From the NCBI GenBank assembly GCA_023301765.1, contig JALZUC010000019.1, positions 19,631 to 83,630 on the forward strand: DNA of 64,000 bases. The letters run 5' to 3'. The position numbers and the translations under genes were made by a program. Below are positions 8,236 through 18,581 of the stretch, piece by piece. Numbering within the stretch: the stretch's first letter is position 1; each line of letters starts with the position of its first letter. The stretch is from Akkermansiaceae bacterium (GTDB taxonomy: Bacteria; Verrucomicrobiota; Verrucomicrobiia; Verrucomicrobiales; Akkermansiaceae). The notes under the pieces are model-generated. The model did not search any database. It saw nothing but the letters and a program-made list of their open reading frames with translations, and had not been told where the DNA came from.

Positions 8236-11200
8236 ATGATCCGCTGGTTTGCCCGCAACGGCCACGCTGCCAATTTCCTGATGATCGCCATCCTCTTGGC
8301 TGGCGCATACTCGGTGATGTACAAAATCCCCACCGAAGTCTCCCCCCGTTATCAATTTAACTACATCTACATAAGAGTCGCCCTCCTTGGAGGAACCCCC
8401 AAGGAAGTAGAGCGAAAAGTCATCCTTCCCGTTGAAAAAGCTCTAAAAGGTCTAACTGAGATCAAAGCCCTCAGTGCCGAAGCAGGCAGTGGCCGCGGTG
8501 AATTTTACGTGATTACTCACGATGGTGTGGATATGGATAAACTACGCGCTGATATAGAATCACGTATAGACGCCATTGACACCTTCCCCAGTGAGATAGA
8601 GCGCCCCAGAGTTCGCATACCAGACACCGCAAAGTGGCTAGAAGTCATCTCCATCGCCATCTCTGGAGACATGCCAGAAAAAGAACTCCAGACAGCAGCA
8701 AGGAAAGTGCGCGATGACCTCACCACACTCCCGGGAATCTCTAACGTCGACATCATCGGTGACCGTGTGGGTGAAATATCCATTGAGGTAAACCAACAAA
8801 ACCTCCACAACTACGGACTCACCATTGAGGACATCTCCGGGGCAATCAGACAAAACTCCCTAGACCTATCCGCAGGATCTATCAGCACAGACGCTGCAAA
8901 AATTCTTCTGCGCTCTACTAGTCAGGCGCTGGATCGAAATGCCTTTGAAAACATCATCATCACACGCAGTAACGGCGCCGAAGTAAGACTTAAAGATGTA
9001 GCCACGGTCAAAGATAAATTTGATGATGATAAAAAGATCACACGTTTTAATGGTAAACGCTGCGTACTCGTAGAAGTAAAACGCCTAGGGGATGAAAGCT
9101 CACTACACATCGCAAACACCGTTCAGGACTACGTCGCAAACTCAGAGCAGAACTTCCCTGAAGGTGTTACCCTCACCGTATGGGATGATGACTCCGTGAG
9201 CCTCAGAGGCCGTATCTCCACACTATTTTGGAACCTTCTCCAGGGCTGTATCCTAGTCTTTATCCTGCTAGGTATATTCCTCCGTATCTCACTCGCTTTC
9301 TGGGTGGTTATGGGCATCCCTATCAGCTTTGCAGGAGGCCTCATCTTCATGCCTGCCATGGACGTAACAGTCAACGTCATGAGCATCTTTGGATTTATCA
9401 TCGTACTCGGCATAGTAGTAGATGACGCCATCGTCACCAGTGAACATATCTACTCGAAATTAAAAACTGGCATGGAGCCTCTGGAAGCCACTGTTCTGGG
9501 CACCAAGGAAATCGCTGTTCCTGTAACATTTGGTATACTAACAACAGTAGTAGCATTTATTCCACTAGCATTCTTTGATGGCTGGCTCGGCACACTTGCA
9601 CGGCAGATACCCTATGTTGTTATCCCCGTTCTGATCTTCTCACTTATCGAGTCTAAACTCATATTACCAGCACACCTACGACATGTTAAAATCAACCGCC
9701 CTAGTAGTGGTATGATTACTCGTATCCAGCAAGGAGCCGCTAATGGCCTAGATTTCATTGTAGAAAATCTATACAAGCCTGCCATCGTTACAGCCGTTAA
9801 GTTCCGTTACGTAACACTCGCTATATTCCTAGCAATCGCCATGATTACCGTAGGATTCATCTACAGTGGCGTGATGGGATTTGAATCTATCCCAAAAGTA
9901 GACCGCTACTACATAAGAGCTAAACTCCGTATGGTAGAAGGAGCCAACTTTCAGCAAACAGACATCCAAGTCGCACAAATCAAGGACGCTGCATACGCGT
10001 TAAAAGATCAATTTACTGATGGTGAAGGTGGTAAATCTCTCATTGCCAATATCATGACTGCTACCGGAGGCAGCCCTACTAGATCATACAACAATGAACG
10101 GGAAGGATATGTATTAGTAGAAATTGTCCCTCCAAGTAAACGTAAATACCCCGGCCCAAAAAACGAAAAAATCGCAGATGCTTGGCGTAAACTTGTCGGT
10201 CAAATCCCCGGCGCACAATCATTTTCAATCCGCACAGAAAGCTCTGGGGGCATACTACTAGGTGATGAAGAAGATATCGAAATAGAGCTACGCGGCTCAG
10301 ATAACAAGGCCATGATTTCGGCAGTTCAAGAAATAAAAGATATCGTCGACAACCAACCCGGCGTGATTGGCACCCATACCAGCATCGAAAAAGAACAAAA
10401 CGAATTTCAAGTCACCCTACTCCCTTACGGGCGAGAACTTAACCTCACGCAAGAACAGCTAGCTCGCCAAGTCCGGCGCGCATTCTACGGAGATGAAGCC
10501 CAGCGTATTCAGCGCGGTGAAGACAGCATTAAAGTGATGGTACGCTTACCTGCCGAAGAACGTGAATCACTACACACACTCGATAACCTCAGAATCACTC
10601 TACCTAACAACTCCACGGTAAACCTCAATCAAGTAGCTAAGATAACACGTGGTAAATCTCCACCCAGTATCATCCGCCAGGACGGCTCACGCGTCTACAC
10701 AATCTCAGCCTCACGTGCTAGTAGAAGTGTAGATACCAACACCATTGCCGAAAACATGACCCCCATCATCAATCAAATTGTCAATGCGCACCCTAATATG
10801 AGCTGGAGATACACTGGCTCAATAGCCGAAACAAAAGAGAATAAACAGCGTATCTGGGTAACTGGCGGACTCTTACTCTTTACCATCTTTACCCTTCTAG
10901 CCATCCCCTTCCGCTCAATTACCCAGCCCATCTTTGTCCTGTTAGCAATCCCCTTCGGGGCTGTTGGCGCTATCTTTGGTCATATTATCATGGATATCAC
11001 ACCATCCTTCTTTAGCTTTTTTGGTCTACTTGCCCTCACAGGCGTGGTCGTAAATGACTCTCTAGTCATGGTGGACTTTACCAATGTAAAAAGACGTGAA
11101 GGAGCCTCCGCATATGACGCTGTAATCCACTCAGGAGCTTCCAGATTCCGCCCTATCCTACTCACATCCATGACCACTTTCGTAGGGCTTATACCACTCA

Positions 11201-11373
11201 TCTTTGAGAGCTCTATCCAGGCTCAGACTCTCATACCCATGGCTGTATCACTAGCCTTTGGTATTCTCTTTGCCACTGTGATCACCCTCTTCCTTATCCC
11301 CTGCGCCTACCTCGCTACAGAAGACCTAAAAAACCTTTTCCGTAAACTCCTTGGCATGCAAGCTCAGTCATAG
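8236..11373 (+). CDS. RND family efflux permease (AcrB/HAE-like)
   Basis: This 1045-residue inner-membrane proton-driven pump has the usual duplicated plan of twelve membrane helices and two large periplasmic loops. Helix 4 carries the paired acidic residues D396-D397 in GIVVDDAIV, needed for proton relay in this superfamily. In helix 10 the lysine of AcrB-type pumps is replaced: the segment reads GVVVNDSLVMVDF, so the relay is probably not AcrB-like in detail. The N-terminus (MIRWFARNGHAANFLM) and the segment IPTEVSPRYQFNYIYIRV are typical of the family. It is the last gene of the efflux operon; rarA follows after 57 bp. Confidence 0.94.
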   Translation: MIRWFARNGHAANFLMIAILLAGAYSVMYKIPTEVSPRYQFNYIYIRVALLGGTPKEVERKVILPVEKALKGLTEIKALSAEAGSGRGEFYVITHDGVDMDKLRADIESRIDAIDTFPSEIERPRVRIPDTAKWLEVISIAISGDMPEKELQTAARKVRDDLTTLPGISNVDIIGDRVGEISIEVNQQNLHNYGLTIEDISGAIRQNSLDLSAGSISTDAAKILLRSTSQALDRNAFENIIITRSNGAEVRLKDVATVKDKFDDDKKITRFNGKRCVLVEVKRLGDESSLHIANTVQDYVANSEQNFPEGVTLTVWDDDSVSLRGRISTLFWNLLQGCILVFILLGIFLRISLAFWVVMGIPISFAGGLIFMPAMDVTVNVMSIFGFIIVLGIVVDDAIVTSEHIYSKLKTGMEPLEATVLGTKEIAVPVTFGILTTVVAFIPLAFFDGWLGTLARQIPYVVIPVLIFSLIESKLILPAHLRHVKINRPSSGMITRIQQGAANGLDFIVENLYKPAIVTAVKFRYVTLAIFLAIAMITVGFIYSGVMGFESIPKVDRYYIRAKLRMVEGANFQQTDIQVAQIKDAAYALKDQFTDGEGGKSLIANIMTATGGSPTRSYNNEREGYVLVEIVPPSKRKYPGPKNEKIADAWRKLVGQIPGAQSFSIRTESSGGILLGDEEDIEIELRGSDNKAMISAVQEIKDIVDNQPGVIGTHTSIEKEQNEFQVTLLPYGRELNLTQEQLARQVRRAFYGDEAQRIQRGEDSIKVMVRLPAEERESLHTLDNLRITLPNNSTVNLNQVAKITRGKSPPSIIRQDGSRVYTISASRASRSVDTNTIAENMTPIINQIVNAHPNMSWRYTGSIAETKENKQRIWVTGGLLLFTIFTLLAIPFRSITQPIFVLLAIPFGAVGAIFGHIIMDITPSFFSFFGLLALTGVVVNDSLVMVDFTNVKRREGASAYDAVIHSGASRFRPILLTSMTTFVGLIPLIFESSIQAQTLIPMAVSLAFGILFATVITLFLIPCAYLATEDLKNLFRKLLGMQAQS

Positions 11374-11430
11374 CTATTAGCCTCTGCTTTTTAGAAATCT
11401 TTCTGTGAGTTCCGCCTGTTTCGTGGTTCA

Positions 11431-12798
11431 ATGCCCTCCAGAAAATTTATGGACTCCCTCTTTCCAGAATCCATCCCCGCGGCATCTGGCCCAGTGGAAA
11501 CAGCCTCAGATGCGCCGCTGGCTGCACGCATGAGACCTCTCACACTATCTGAGGTAGCAGGGCAAAGACATATCCTTGCCGAAGGTAAGCTACTACGCCG
11601 TGCCATTGAGTCAGATCGCTTTTCTTCACTCATCTTCTACGGCCCACCAGGCACTGGTAAAACTACACTAGCAACCGTAATCGCTCAAAGTACCGATAGC
11701 CGTTTTGAAATGCTTAACGGTGTAGAATCTAATGTCGCTGAGATCCGAGAAAAAATCTCCCAAGCGGAGAAATGGCGTCAGCTACGTAGCCAGACTACCA
11801 TTCTATTTATAGATGAAATACACCGCTTTAACAAAGCACAACAAGACGTCCTACTACCCCACGTCGAGCGTGGCACGGTAAGGTTCATCGGTGCCACCAC
11901 ACATAATCCATACTTCTACGTTAATTCCCCACTCGTCTCACGGTCTCAAATCTTTCAACTAGAACCAATTCCTAACGAAGACCTCATCAGCCTCATGCAT
12001 CGCTCCATCTCTGATGACACGCGTGGCCTTGGTAAACTTCAAATCACCGCAGCCCCCGCGGCACTTGCACACATTGCAGAGAAATCAGATGGTGATGCCC
12101 GCCGCTGCCTCACAGCATTAGAACTGGCCGCTTTCACCACACCCGAAGGTAAAACCGGTGATATCCACATTACGCTCGAAGTAGCCGAGGAGTCCATACA
12201 GCAAAAAGCCATCGTCTACGATGCAGATGGAGATGCTCACTATGATACTATATCCGCATTTATCAAATCTATCCGCGGCTCAGATCCAGATGCCGCCCTC
12301 TACTGGCTCGCAAAAATGCTCACTGCAGGAGAAGACCCTCGCTTCATTGCACGTAGACTCGTCATCTCAGCTAGTGAAGACATCGGCCTAGCAGACTCTA
12401 ATGCCCTGCGTGTAGCCATGGACGCCCAACAAGCCTATGAATTTATTGGTATGCCCGAAGGCCGTATCCCCCTAGCACACGCCACCGTCTACCTCGCCAC
12501 CGCACCTAAGTCGAACTCAGCCTACGCAGCGCTGGGAGCAGCCATACAAGATATTAAAGAAGGCCGTACCCTTGCCGTCCCAAAACATCTCAGAACTACC
12601 ACATGTAAAAAAATCGCTAAAGCATCTGGCACCACCACTGAGGAGCTTACCTATTTTTATGCTCACGACTATGAAGGCAGCTACGTGCCACAAGCATATT
12701 TACCAGAGGGTAAAACCTACTACACCCCCACGGAAAACGGGCTAGAAAAACGTATCAAAGAACGTCTAAATTACTGGAGGGAAAATTATAAAACTTAA
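11431..12798 (+). CDS. rarA: replication-associated recombination protein A (RarA/MgsA AAA ATPase)
   Basis: This 455-residue AAA+ clamp-loader-like ATPase acts at stalled replication forks. Walker A is GPPGTGKTT at 71-79 and Walker B lies in [16 protein letters not shown] (about 124-139). The sensor region is [10 protein letters not shown]. The C-terminal part has the family segments [36 protein letters not shown] and a tail ending RLNYWRE. Length and domain order match the family. An internal ATG at 11449 is an alternative start. The gene has its own 57-bp leader after the efflux operon. Confidence 0.95.
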   Translation: MPSRKFMDSLFPESIPAASGPVETASDAPLAARMRPLTLSEVAGQRHILAEGKLLRRAIESDRFSSLIFYGPPGTGKTTLATVIAQSTDSRFEMLNGVESNVAEIREKISQAEKWRQLRSQTTILFIDEIHRFNKAQQDVLLPHVERGTVRFIGATTHNPYFYVNSPLVSRSQIFQLEPIPNEDLISLMHRSISDDTRGLGKLQITAAPAALAHIAEKSDGDARRCLTALELAAFTTPEGKTGDIHITLEVAEESIQQKAIVYDADGDAHYDTISAFIKSIRGSDPDAALYWLAKMLTAGEDPRFIARRLVISASEDIGLADSNALRVAMDAQQAYEFIGMPEGRIPLAHATVYLATAPKSNSAYAALGAAIQDIKEGRTLAVPKHLRTTTCKKIAKASGTTTEELTYFYAHDYEGSYVPQAYLPEGKTYYTPTENGLEKRIKERLNYWRENYKT

Positions 12799-12810
12799 CT
12801 AATAAGAATA

Positions 12811-12859
12811 AAAAAAGCCGCCCGCATCCGGATACCCCCCAGTAACAGACGCGAACGAC
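12811..12859 (-). terminator. rho-independent terminator for the YHS gene
   Basis: On the minus strand, a 12-bp stem including several G-T wobble pairs (plus-strand arms GCCGCCCGCATC at 12817-12828 and GACGCGAACGAC at 12848-12859) is followed by a run of T residues (plus-strand A at 12811-12816). It lies just past the end of the YHS gene and between two convergent genes. Confidence 0.65.
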
Positions 12860-12884
12860 CACCCTTAATACTCAAGAAAACTGA

Positions 12885-13343
12885 CTACTTTTTCATTTCC
12901 ATCTCTTTTTTCTTCATTTCCATTTTTTTCCAGTGTGAATCAGCCTTAACAAGGTGCCCTGCAGTGCCTTTAGCAAACATCCCCTGAATTTTAGCATTCT
13001 TGTTCAAATAGATTTTTCCATCAATAACGGTAAATGCGGTAGGGTCTGACTCAAATTTCTTTCCGAGGCTCATACCGAATGCGCAGTACCCATCATATTG
13101 AGGAAGAAACTTAGCCGGCTCTTTATCAAACATTGCCTTAGTTCCTGCACTCACAAACTGGTAAGTCTTGCCATTATACTCTGAAGTAAACTTATCAGTG
13201 CCCATATTAGCTTTACCAGCAGCTATGTAACAAACTGGACAATATCCACCGAGAGCGAGCTCCTTTTTCATCTCTTTGGTAGGCGCAGCGTTAACACTGA
13301 ATGTAAGTGCTATAAAAACGGTGATCATTTTAATTAATTTCAT
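12885..13343 (-). CDS. secreted YHS-domain protein
   Basis: This 152-residue exported protein has a signal peptide (about 1-19). It has the CPVC pair (about 36-39) and the YHS-type segment DGYCAFGMSLGKKFESDP followed by VIDGKIYLN. YHS domains are small, often metal-associated modules, and secreted members frequently accompany metal or redox functions; I cannot name a substrate. The extreme C-terminus is a Lys/Met/Glu repeat (KKMEMKKKEMEMKK), unusual for the family. It stands alone, convergent with rarA. Confidence 0.75.
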   Translation of the reverse strand: MKLIKMITVFIALTFSVNAAPTKEMKKELALGGYCPVCYIAAGKANMGTDKFTSEYNGKTYQFVSAGTKAMFDKEPAKFLPQYDGYCAFGMSLGKKFESDPTAFTVIDGKIYLNKNAKIQGMFAKGTAGHLVKADSHWKKMEMKKKEMEMKK

Positions 13344-13504
13344 ATCTATTATTTGGTTCTAGTTTTGGTTTACCCATGGATGGCCTAGACTAACTAGCCT
13401 TCATCACCTGGATAGCAGTAAGAGTGAGCTCCCTCTAAACTATTCCATCAAAGTTCATTCCTCAAGTATCAGTCAATCTGCAAAAAACAATCAAAAGGGC
13501 TTAG

Positions 13505-13514
13505 CACCATGGTG
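13505..13514. promoter_or_regulatory. palindrome upstream of grpE
   Basis: A perfect 10-bp palindrome, CACCATGGTG, lies about 40 bp before the grpE start and is followed by a run of T. It could be an operator or a weak hairpin. It does not match the CIRCE heat-shock element. The rest of 13344-13556 shows nothing else I can support. Confidence 0.3.
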
Positions 13515-13556
13515 TTCTTTTTTTACCCCTTGCTTGACGAAACGCCATAGCTAGCT

Positions 13557-14210
13557 ATGAGTTTCGCCATGCAAGAGTCAATGCAGGGCAAGGAAGAAAA
13601 TATCACTGAAGAAAACGAGGCTGACACCACTACTCCTGAGCAAGAAGTAGCTAACTCCGCCTCGGCGGATAAGGATGCCACTGAGGAGACCTCAGAACCT
13701 GAGCTAGACCCTATGGAAGCTCTTCAGCTGGAAGTCGCCAAGTGGAAAGATCAAGCCATCCGTAGTGCAGCTGAGCTAGATAATTACCGCAAGCGTATGG
13801 CACGTGAAAAGCAAGACTCCGTACGCTACGGAAACCAGCGCCTACTAGAAGAACTTCTCCCAGTACTAGATAACTTTAATATGGGCATGCAAGCAGCAGC
13901 CCAAGAACAAGGATCTATGCTCTACATGGGTATGGATATGGTGCAAAAGCAGATTATCGAATTCCTATCTGCGCAGGGCGTAGAAGAAGTACCCGCAGAC
14001 GCCGGCTCCGAGTTTGACCCCAATGTTCACGAGGCCATCAGCCAAGAAATAAGTGAGGAAGTTGAGGACGGTAAAATCATCCGTGTAATCCGTAAAGGCT
14101 ACCGTATAGGTGAACGCCTACTACGCCCATCCAATGTCACTATAGCTCAAACTGAATCCCCTGAAGAATCAGTAGATAGCGAAACAGCACCTCAATCAGA
14201 AAGCGAATAA
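13557..14210 (+). CDS. grpE: nucleotide exchange factor GrpE
   Basis: GrpE releases ADP from the DnaK chaperone. The 217-residue protein has an acidic disordered N-terminus (about 1-55), then a long helix with the family segment [15 protein letters not shown] (about 77-91) and [11 protein letters not shown] (about 100-110). The C-terminal beta-domain contains [10 protein letters not shown] and [17 protein letters not shown]. The dnaJ gene begins 2 bp after its stop, so they are co-transcribed; dnaK is not in the window. An ATG at 13569 is an alternative start. Confidence 0.95.
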   Translation: MSFAMQESMQGKEENITEENEADTTTPEQEVANSASADKDATEETSEPELDPMEALQLEVAKWKDQAIRSAAELDNYRKRMAREKQDSVRYGNQRLLEELLPVLDNFNMGMQAAAQEQGSMLYMGMDMVQKQIIEFLSAQGVEEVPADAGSEFDPNVHEAISQEISEEVEDGKIIRVIRKGYRIGERLLRPSNVTIAQTESPEESVDSETAPQSESE

Positions 14211-14212
14211 AC

Positions 14213-15370
14213 ATGGCTACCAAACGCGATTACTACGATGTTCTTGGAGCCTCCAAGGATGCTTCAGCTTCTGAGCTTAAAAAAGCTTACCGCAAACTAG
14301 CACTCAAATATCACCCAGATAAAAATCCTGATGATGCTAAAGCAGAGGAGCAGTTCAAAGAACTCGGAGAGGCCTATGAAGCGCTGAGTGATGAAGACAA
14401 ACGTGCTGCCTATGATCGCTACGGACACGCCGCCTTTGAAAACGGTGGTGGTGGCGGCGGCGGCGGTTTCGGCGGTGGTGGTGGCTTTCATGATGCTTCA
14501 GATATTTTCTCCCAAGTCTTTGGCGGCGGCGGTGGCTTTGAAGATCTCTTTGGTGGCGGTGGTGGAAGACGTCGCAGAAAACCTTCAGGTAGACAGCCAG
14601 GAAGCGATCTACGCTATGACTTAGAGATCTCTCTCGAAGAAGCTGCAGAAGGCATCCAGAAAGAACTCGAAATCGAAAAACTCGAAGCCTGTGATAGCTG
14701 TAATAGCAGTGGCTCCAAAAGTGGTAATGGCAGATCAACCTGTACTACCTGTGGCGGCCATGGAGTGGTAACTCGTCAAGGTGGCATTTTTATTCAGCAA
14801 ATAGAATGCCCAGCCTGCCACGGCTCTGGTCAGACTATATCTGACCCATGCTCAGACTGTAGCGGAGAAGGACGAAAAACAGAAACCTCACGTATCAAAA
14901 TCAACATCCCAGCTGGTGTAGATGATGGCACACGCCTCAGATCCACTGGTAATGGCGATGCCGGTATGCGCGGGGGTCAGCCTGGCGACCTCTACGTTTT
15001 CCTCCATATCAAAAAGCACGAAATTTTTGAACGTGATGGTGATGACCTCTTCTGTGAGGTTCCTATGCCCTTCTCTACAGCGGCCCTAGGTGGTGAACTA
15101 GAAGTCCCCACGCTAGAAGGGCGTTCATCCATCAAAGTACCTGCCGGCACTCAGGGAGGCACCACCTTCAGGCTACGTAACCGTGGCATCAAAGATCTGC
15201 GCACAGGAGGAAAAGGAGACCTACACATTGAAGTGCAGGTAGAAGTCCCCACAAAGCTTAACAGTGAGCAGAAAGATAAGCTTACTGAATTTTCTGAATC
15301 TATCGGTGAAGAAAATAACCCCATGCAGGAATCATTCTTCGAGAAAGCTAAAAAATTCTTTGGTGCCTAA
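14213..15370 (+). CDS. dnaJ: chaperone protein DnaJ
   Basis: This 385-residue Hsp40 stimulates DnaK ATPase activity and delivers substrates. The J-domain carries HPD at 34-36. A long Gly/Phe-rich linker (about 78-118) is encoded by GGN repeats. Four zinc-binding CxxC pairs lie at C160/C163, C177/C180, C199/C202 and C213/C216, followed by the C-terminal substrate-binding domains. This is a full-length class I DnaJ. It follows grpE after 2 bp and precedes rsmE after 31 bp, suggesting one stress operon. Confidence 0.97.
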   Translation: MATKRDYYDVLGASKDASASELKKAYRKLALKYHPDKNPDDAKAEEQFKELGEAYEALSDEDKRAAYDRYGHAAFENGGGGGGGGFGGGGGFHDASDIFSQVFGGGGGFEDLFGGGGGRRRRKPSGRQPGSDLRYDLEISLEEAAEGIQKELEIEKLEACDSCNSSGSKSGNGRSTCTTCGGHGVVTRQGGIFIQQIECPACHGSGQTISDPCSDCSGEGRKTETSRIKINIPAGVDDGTRLRSTGNGDAGMRGGQPGDLYVFLHIKKHEIFERDGDDLFCEVPMPFSTAALGGELEVPTLEGRSSIKVPAGTQGGTTFRLRNRGIKDLRTGGKGDLHIEVQVEVPTKLNSEQKDKLTEFSESIGEENNPMQESFFEKAKKFFGA

Positions 15371-15401
15371 TCCTAGCATGTAGGCATAGCTCTCAGAGAT
15401 T

Positions 15402-16130
15402 ATGAACCGCTACTACCTACCTTCCTCAGAATGGCAGAGCCACACGCTATGCATAACTGGCGAAGAGGCGCGCCATGCCACACGTGTCATGCGCGTGCAG
15501 CTAGGTGCACAGGTAGAAATTATCGATGGCTGTGGGAAATCCGCCGTCTGTATTATTACACACATCGAACGCAGTATTTTACACTGTGAGATTCAACACC
15601 AGAAATCTCACCCAGCCCCGCAGTTCCCCGTCACCCTCTGCCAGTCTATTCCCAAGGGAGGTAATATGGAACTTATCGTCCAGAAAGCTGTTGAGCTAGG
15701 AGTAAATACCATCCAGCCACTCATAACCCAACGCACCGTAGCTAGGCCAGATACACTCGAAAAAAAACAAGCTAAGTGGCAACGCATCGCACTAGAAGCC
15801 TGTAAACAGTGTGGCCAGAACTACCTCCCAAAAGTAGCTGCACCACTTAATTTCCAACCATGGATCTCTCAGCTGGAAAAATTTGACACCTCCATCATCG
15901 CCTCTCTGGATGATCAAGCTCTCCACCTCAAAGAGCACCTAACAAATAACCCTCTAAAAGGTAGCATAGCACTGCTCATCGGACCAGAGGGAGACTTCTC
16001 CCCAGATGAATACACTCAGGCCTATAATGCTGGGTTTCAGCCGATCAGCTTCGGAGGGATTATCATGCGCGTGGAAACGGCATCAATATACGGCCTAAGC
16101 GTCATTCAGCACGAGATTACGTCTAGCTAA
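15402..16130 (+). CDS. rsmE: 16S rRNA (uracil1498-N3)-methyltransferase RsmE
   Basis: This 242-residue SPOUT-class methyltransferase modifies U1498 of 16S rRNA using S-adenosylmethionine. It has the N-terminal PUA-like region with GEEARHATRVMRVQLG, the segment GGNMELIVQKAVELGVN, and the knotted SAM-binding core with IGPEGDFSPDE and FGGIIMRVETAS. Length is normal. It follows dnaJ by 31 bp; the dnaJ-rsmE neighbourhood is also seen in other bacteria. Confidence 0.95.
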   Translation: MNRYYLPSSEWQSHTLCITGEEARHATRVMRVQLGAQVEIIDGCGKSAVCIITHIERSILHCEIQHQKSHPAPQFPVTLCQSIPKGGNMELIVQKAVELGVNTIQPLITQRTVARPDTLEKKQAKWQRIALEACKQCGQNYLPKVAAPLNFQPWISQLEKFDTSIIASLDDQALHLKEHLTNNPLKGSIALLIGPEGDFSPDEYTQAYNAGFQPISFGGIIMRVETASIYGLSVIQHEITSS

Positions 16131-16239
16131 TTTCTCTGCATTTGCTTTTAAAATCCATCATCAGCTGAATCATAACGGCCTTATTATAAATAGGTTGCAT
16201 GTGAACATGGTCACTATTTACTAGCTTTCTAAGACTAGT

Positions 16240-16268
16240 TTGACACCGCCATAGTAATCGAGTATTTT
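16240..16268 (+). promoter_or_regulatory. sigma-70-type promoter of the CAP-domain gene
   Basis: A perfect -35 box TTGACA (16240-16245) is followed after exactly 17 bp by TATTTT (16263-16268). The expected transcription start is near 16275, giving a leader of about 30 nt before the ATG at 16304. It is the clearest housekeeping-type promoter I found by eye in the window. Confidence 0.65.
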
Positions 16269-16298
16269 GATATTCTATCCTTATTTTAAAAGAATATC
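16269..16298. promoter_or_regulatory. inverted repeat between promoter and start codon
   Basis: Perfect 7-bp arms GATATTC (16269-16275) and GAATATC (16292-16298) flank a 16-bp AT-rich spacer. The site overlaps the predicted transcription start and the leader of the CAP-domain gene, so it could be an operator or an mRNA hairpin near the start codon. Confidence 0.4.
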
Positions 16299-16303
16299 AT
16301 TTT

Positions 16304-18565
16304 ATGGGCTCATCATTGTTATCACTTACACATACCGCCGCTGCTATCCTCTTCACCGCCACCGCCCTACCGCTAAGTGCATGGTCGCCAGGCACTGGAA
16401 ACGAAGCAGCAACCGTAGGATTCTCTGTAGATACAAAATCACGGAATGATGTGATATCTTTTTGGCACTGTGTTTATATGGAGTCTGAAGGTTTTGAGAA
16501 TACCCCTCCCTCATCCCTGAACTTTAAAAATGATGTACAACGCAGAGTAAACTATTACCGTGCAATGGCAGGGCTAAATGCCAATATTAACCTCACAAGC
16601 AGCGCTACTGTTATTATTAATACTGCCACCCCTTCTGTAGCAAGCCCCAGCCCCACCACTACCAAACAAGAGGCTGCTCAAGCCGCCGCTGAAATGCTCT
16701 CAGCAAACTCATCAGAGTTTATCGCACCCAATGGAGGAGTGGCTAATGGCACTCAAAATCCTCATTCCCCCCCTAGTAGCTGGTCTTCAGATGGAGCCGT
16801 CGCCCGTAATGGCGCATTTAACTCAAATCTAGCAGTAGGGGTTTACGGACCAGCTGCCATTGACGCCTACATTTCTGAGGATGCTCAGTCCGCAGCTGGC
16901 TCTGAGAATGATGAAGTAGGCCATCGCCGGTTAATCCTTCAAACTCGCCTTCAAGAACTTGCTACTGGTGATACTACAGGTAGTGGGGATACTAGTAATG
17001 GAGGAAGCTTCGATGCAAATGCACTCTACATTAGAGGTAACCTATTAAGCTCTCCTCCCATACAATTTGTTCCATGGCCAAATTCTGGATATATCCCAGA
17101 AGCCATTACTCCTGAGCGATGGTCACTTAGCTATCCAGGCGCAGACTTCACCTCTGCAGTGGTAAATGTAACAAATGTAACTGGAGCGAACCTACCAGTC
17201 ACTATCCAGTCTACCTCTGCTAACTTTGGTGATGAAACCATCATCTGGCAATTTAACCAAAGCCTTCCTACTGCCGTAATCACAGACCAAGTATACAACA
17301 TTAGTATATCTAACATAGGTATTAATGGCTCAGTTATAAATCATAGTTACCAAGTAATCGTTATTAATCCAGACCGCCTTTCAGAAAGTACCGACCTCAT
17401 CGGCAGCTCTACCCCTCCAGATAGCGGCGCTAACTACTTCTTTAATCCAGTAGATCACGCAGAGGAATACGAACTTGATGTATCAACTCTAATAAATGCC
17501 ACTTGGAATGAAGGTGCTGAAAACTCTGAAATAAATGTTAATCCCGTCACCATCATTGACAACACAGATATCGCGTATGAATTACGCTCTTCTTTTACAA
17601 GTACAGTCGGAAATGGCAATTTCTGGGATACAGGAACGCAAGCATTTAGACTAGCATTCCCCAGAAATGAAATAGGAGCCTTCCAAGCATTTGAGATAAA
17701 CCGCACCCTAATCCCTCGGGCAGATGGCGCCATTAAATTCCGCCTACGCAGGGGATTTATAGGTAATGCCACCGAGTTTGCCGTTCAGTCTTCCATAGAC
17801 GGTGGTGCCACCTGGAATGACCGTGCCGTTTTTAATGGTAGTAGTAGCGGTCTAGTAGACTCAGCCTTCAACTCGCAGACTATCAACCTTCCCAATACTG
17901 GCACAGAGACTCTCGTGCGCTTTGTTATACGCCAAGTTGGGCTTAATGGCGTTTTCAGCTTTGATAACCCAGCTGTTAGCTCGTTCGAAATTGGTGTTTT
18001 TCTCGACAATATTGAACCAGTAAACTGCGATACCCTAGAGTCACTCCCAGCCACAACTTATGGCGCAAGTGTAAGCTCGGTACCTCTTAATAACACTACA
18101 GGAGGAGGCACACTCGTAACTGACGCCACTTATACTCTCCGCCTTCGCGTCAGAGTGGGTTGTCACTGGTTTCCCTTTGGCCAATCACTTGATGTAACAC
18201 CTACTCCAGCGGCCAGCCTCAGTGCTTATGATCTATGGTTTCGTGGACAGTTCGCCATTATTGGTAGTTTCTCTGATGATTATGACCAGGATGGTATCTC
18301 CAACGGTGCCGAGCGTATATTTGGCCTGAATCCACTCGATTCATCTGATGCTAGCGCAGCTCTCACTCCAGTAATTTCTGCAGGAAATTTACAGCTTAGT
18401 CACCCAGTTATACCCAATGAAATGATCACGGCAGAATACTCCACCACGCTTCTACCTAACAGCTGGACCCCTGCAACAGTCAATATATCCAACGGCATAG
18501 CAACCGCTTCAGTATCAGTAACTCACAGCGATTCCTGCTTTATCCGTTGGATCACTAATCCTTAA
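16304..18565 (+). CDS. secreted CAP-domain (SCP/PR1-like) protein with C-terminal DxDxDG tail
   Basis: This 753-residue exported protein has a signal peptide (about 1-26). The CAP-like domain (about 60-225) shows RRVNYYRAMAGL, PPSSWSSDGA, SNLAVGVYGPAAIDAYI and GHRRLILQ. Two or three beta-rich regions follow, one resembling a jelly-roll with EFAVQSSIDGGATW. Near the C-terminus DDYDQDGISNGAERIFGLNP is a calcium-binding-like motif often seen at the ends of large secreted Verrucomicrobiota proteins. Function is unknown; CAP proteins bind lipids or surfaces or act in the extracellular space. It has its own promoter and is convergent with the amidase gene, 16 bp away. Confidence 0.75.
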   Translation: MGSSLLSLTHTAAAILFTATALPLSAWSPGTGNEAATVGFSVDTKSRNDVISFWHCVYMESEGFENTPPSSLNFKNDVQRRVNYYRAMAGLNANINLTSSATVIINTATPSVASPSPTTTKQEAAQAAAEMLSANSSEFIAPNGGVANGTQNPHSPPSSWSSDGAVARNGAFNSNLAVGVYGPAAIDAYISEDAQSAAGSENDEVGHRRLILQTRLQELATGDTTGSGDTSNGGSFDANALYIRGNLLSSPPIQFVPWPNSGYIPEAITPERWSLSYPGADFTSAVVNVTNVTGANLPVTIQSTSANFGDETIIWQFNQSLPTAVITDQVYNISISNIGINGSVINHSYQVIVINPDRLSESTDLIGSSTPPDSGANYFFNPVDHAEEYELDVSTLINATWNEGAENSEINVNPVTIIDNTDIAYELRSSFTSTVGNGNFWDTGTQAFRLAFPRNEIGAFQAFEINRTLIPRADGAIKFRLRRGFIGNATEFAVQSSIDGGATWNDRAVFNGSSSGLVDSAFNSQTINLPNTGTETLVRFVIRQVGLNGVFSFDNPAVSSFEIGVFLDNIEPVNCDTLESLPATTYGASVSSVPLNNTTGGGTLVTDATYTLRLRVRVGCHWFPFGQSLDVTPTPAASLSAYDLWFRGQFAIIGSFSDDYDQDGISNGAERIFGLNPLDSSDASAALTPVISAGNLQLSHPVIPNEMITAEYSTTLLPNSWTPATVNISNGIATASVSVTHSDSCFIRWITNP

Positions 18566-18581
18566 CTACTTCTATGGAGTT

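Noticed and set aside
13344..13556. CIRCE (HrcA) heat-shock element before grpE
   Set aside because: TTAGCACC followed by GGTGTT looked suggestive, but the spacing and second half do not match TTAGCACTC-N9-GAGTGCTAA.
14355..14738. His/Arg-rich minus-strand ORF
   Set aside because: Antisense of the Gly-rich DnaJ linker; the His/Arg richness comes from GGN repeats.
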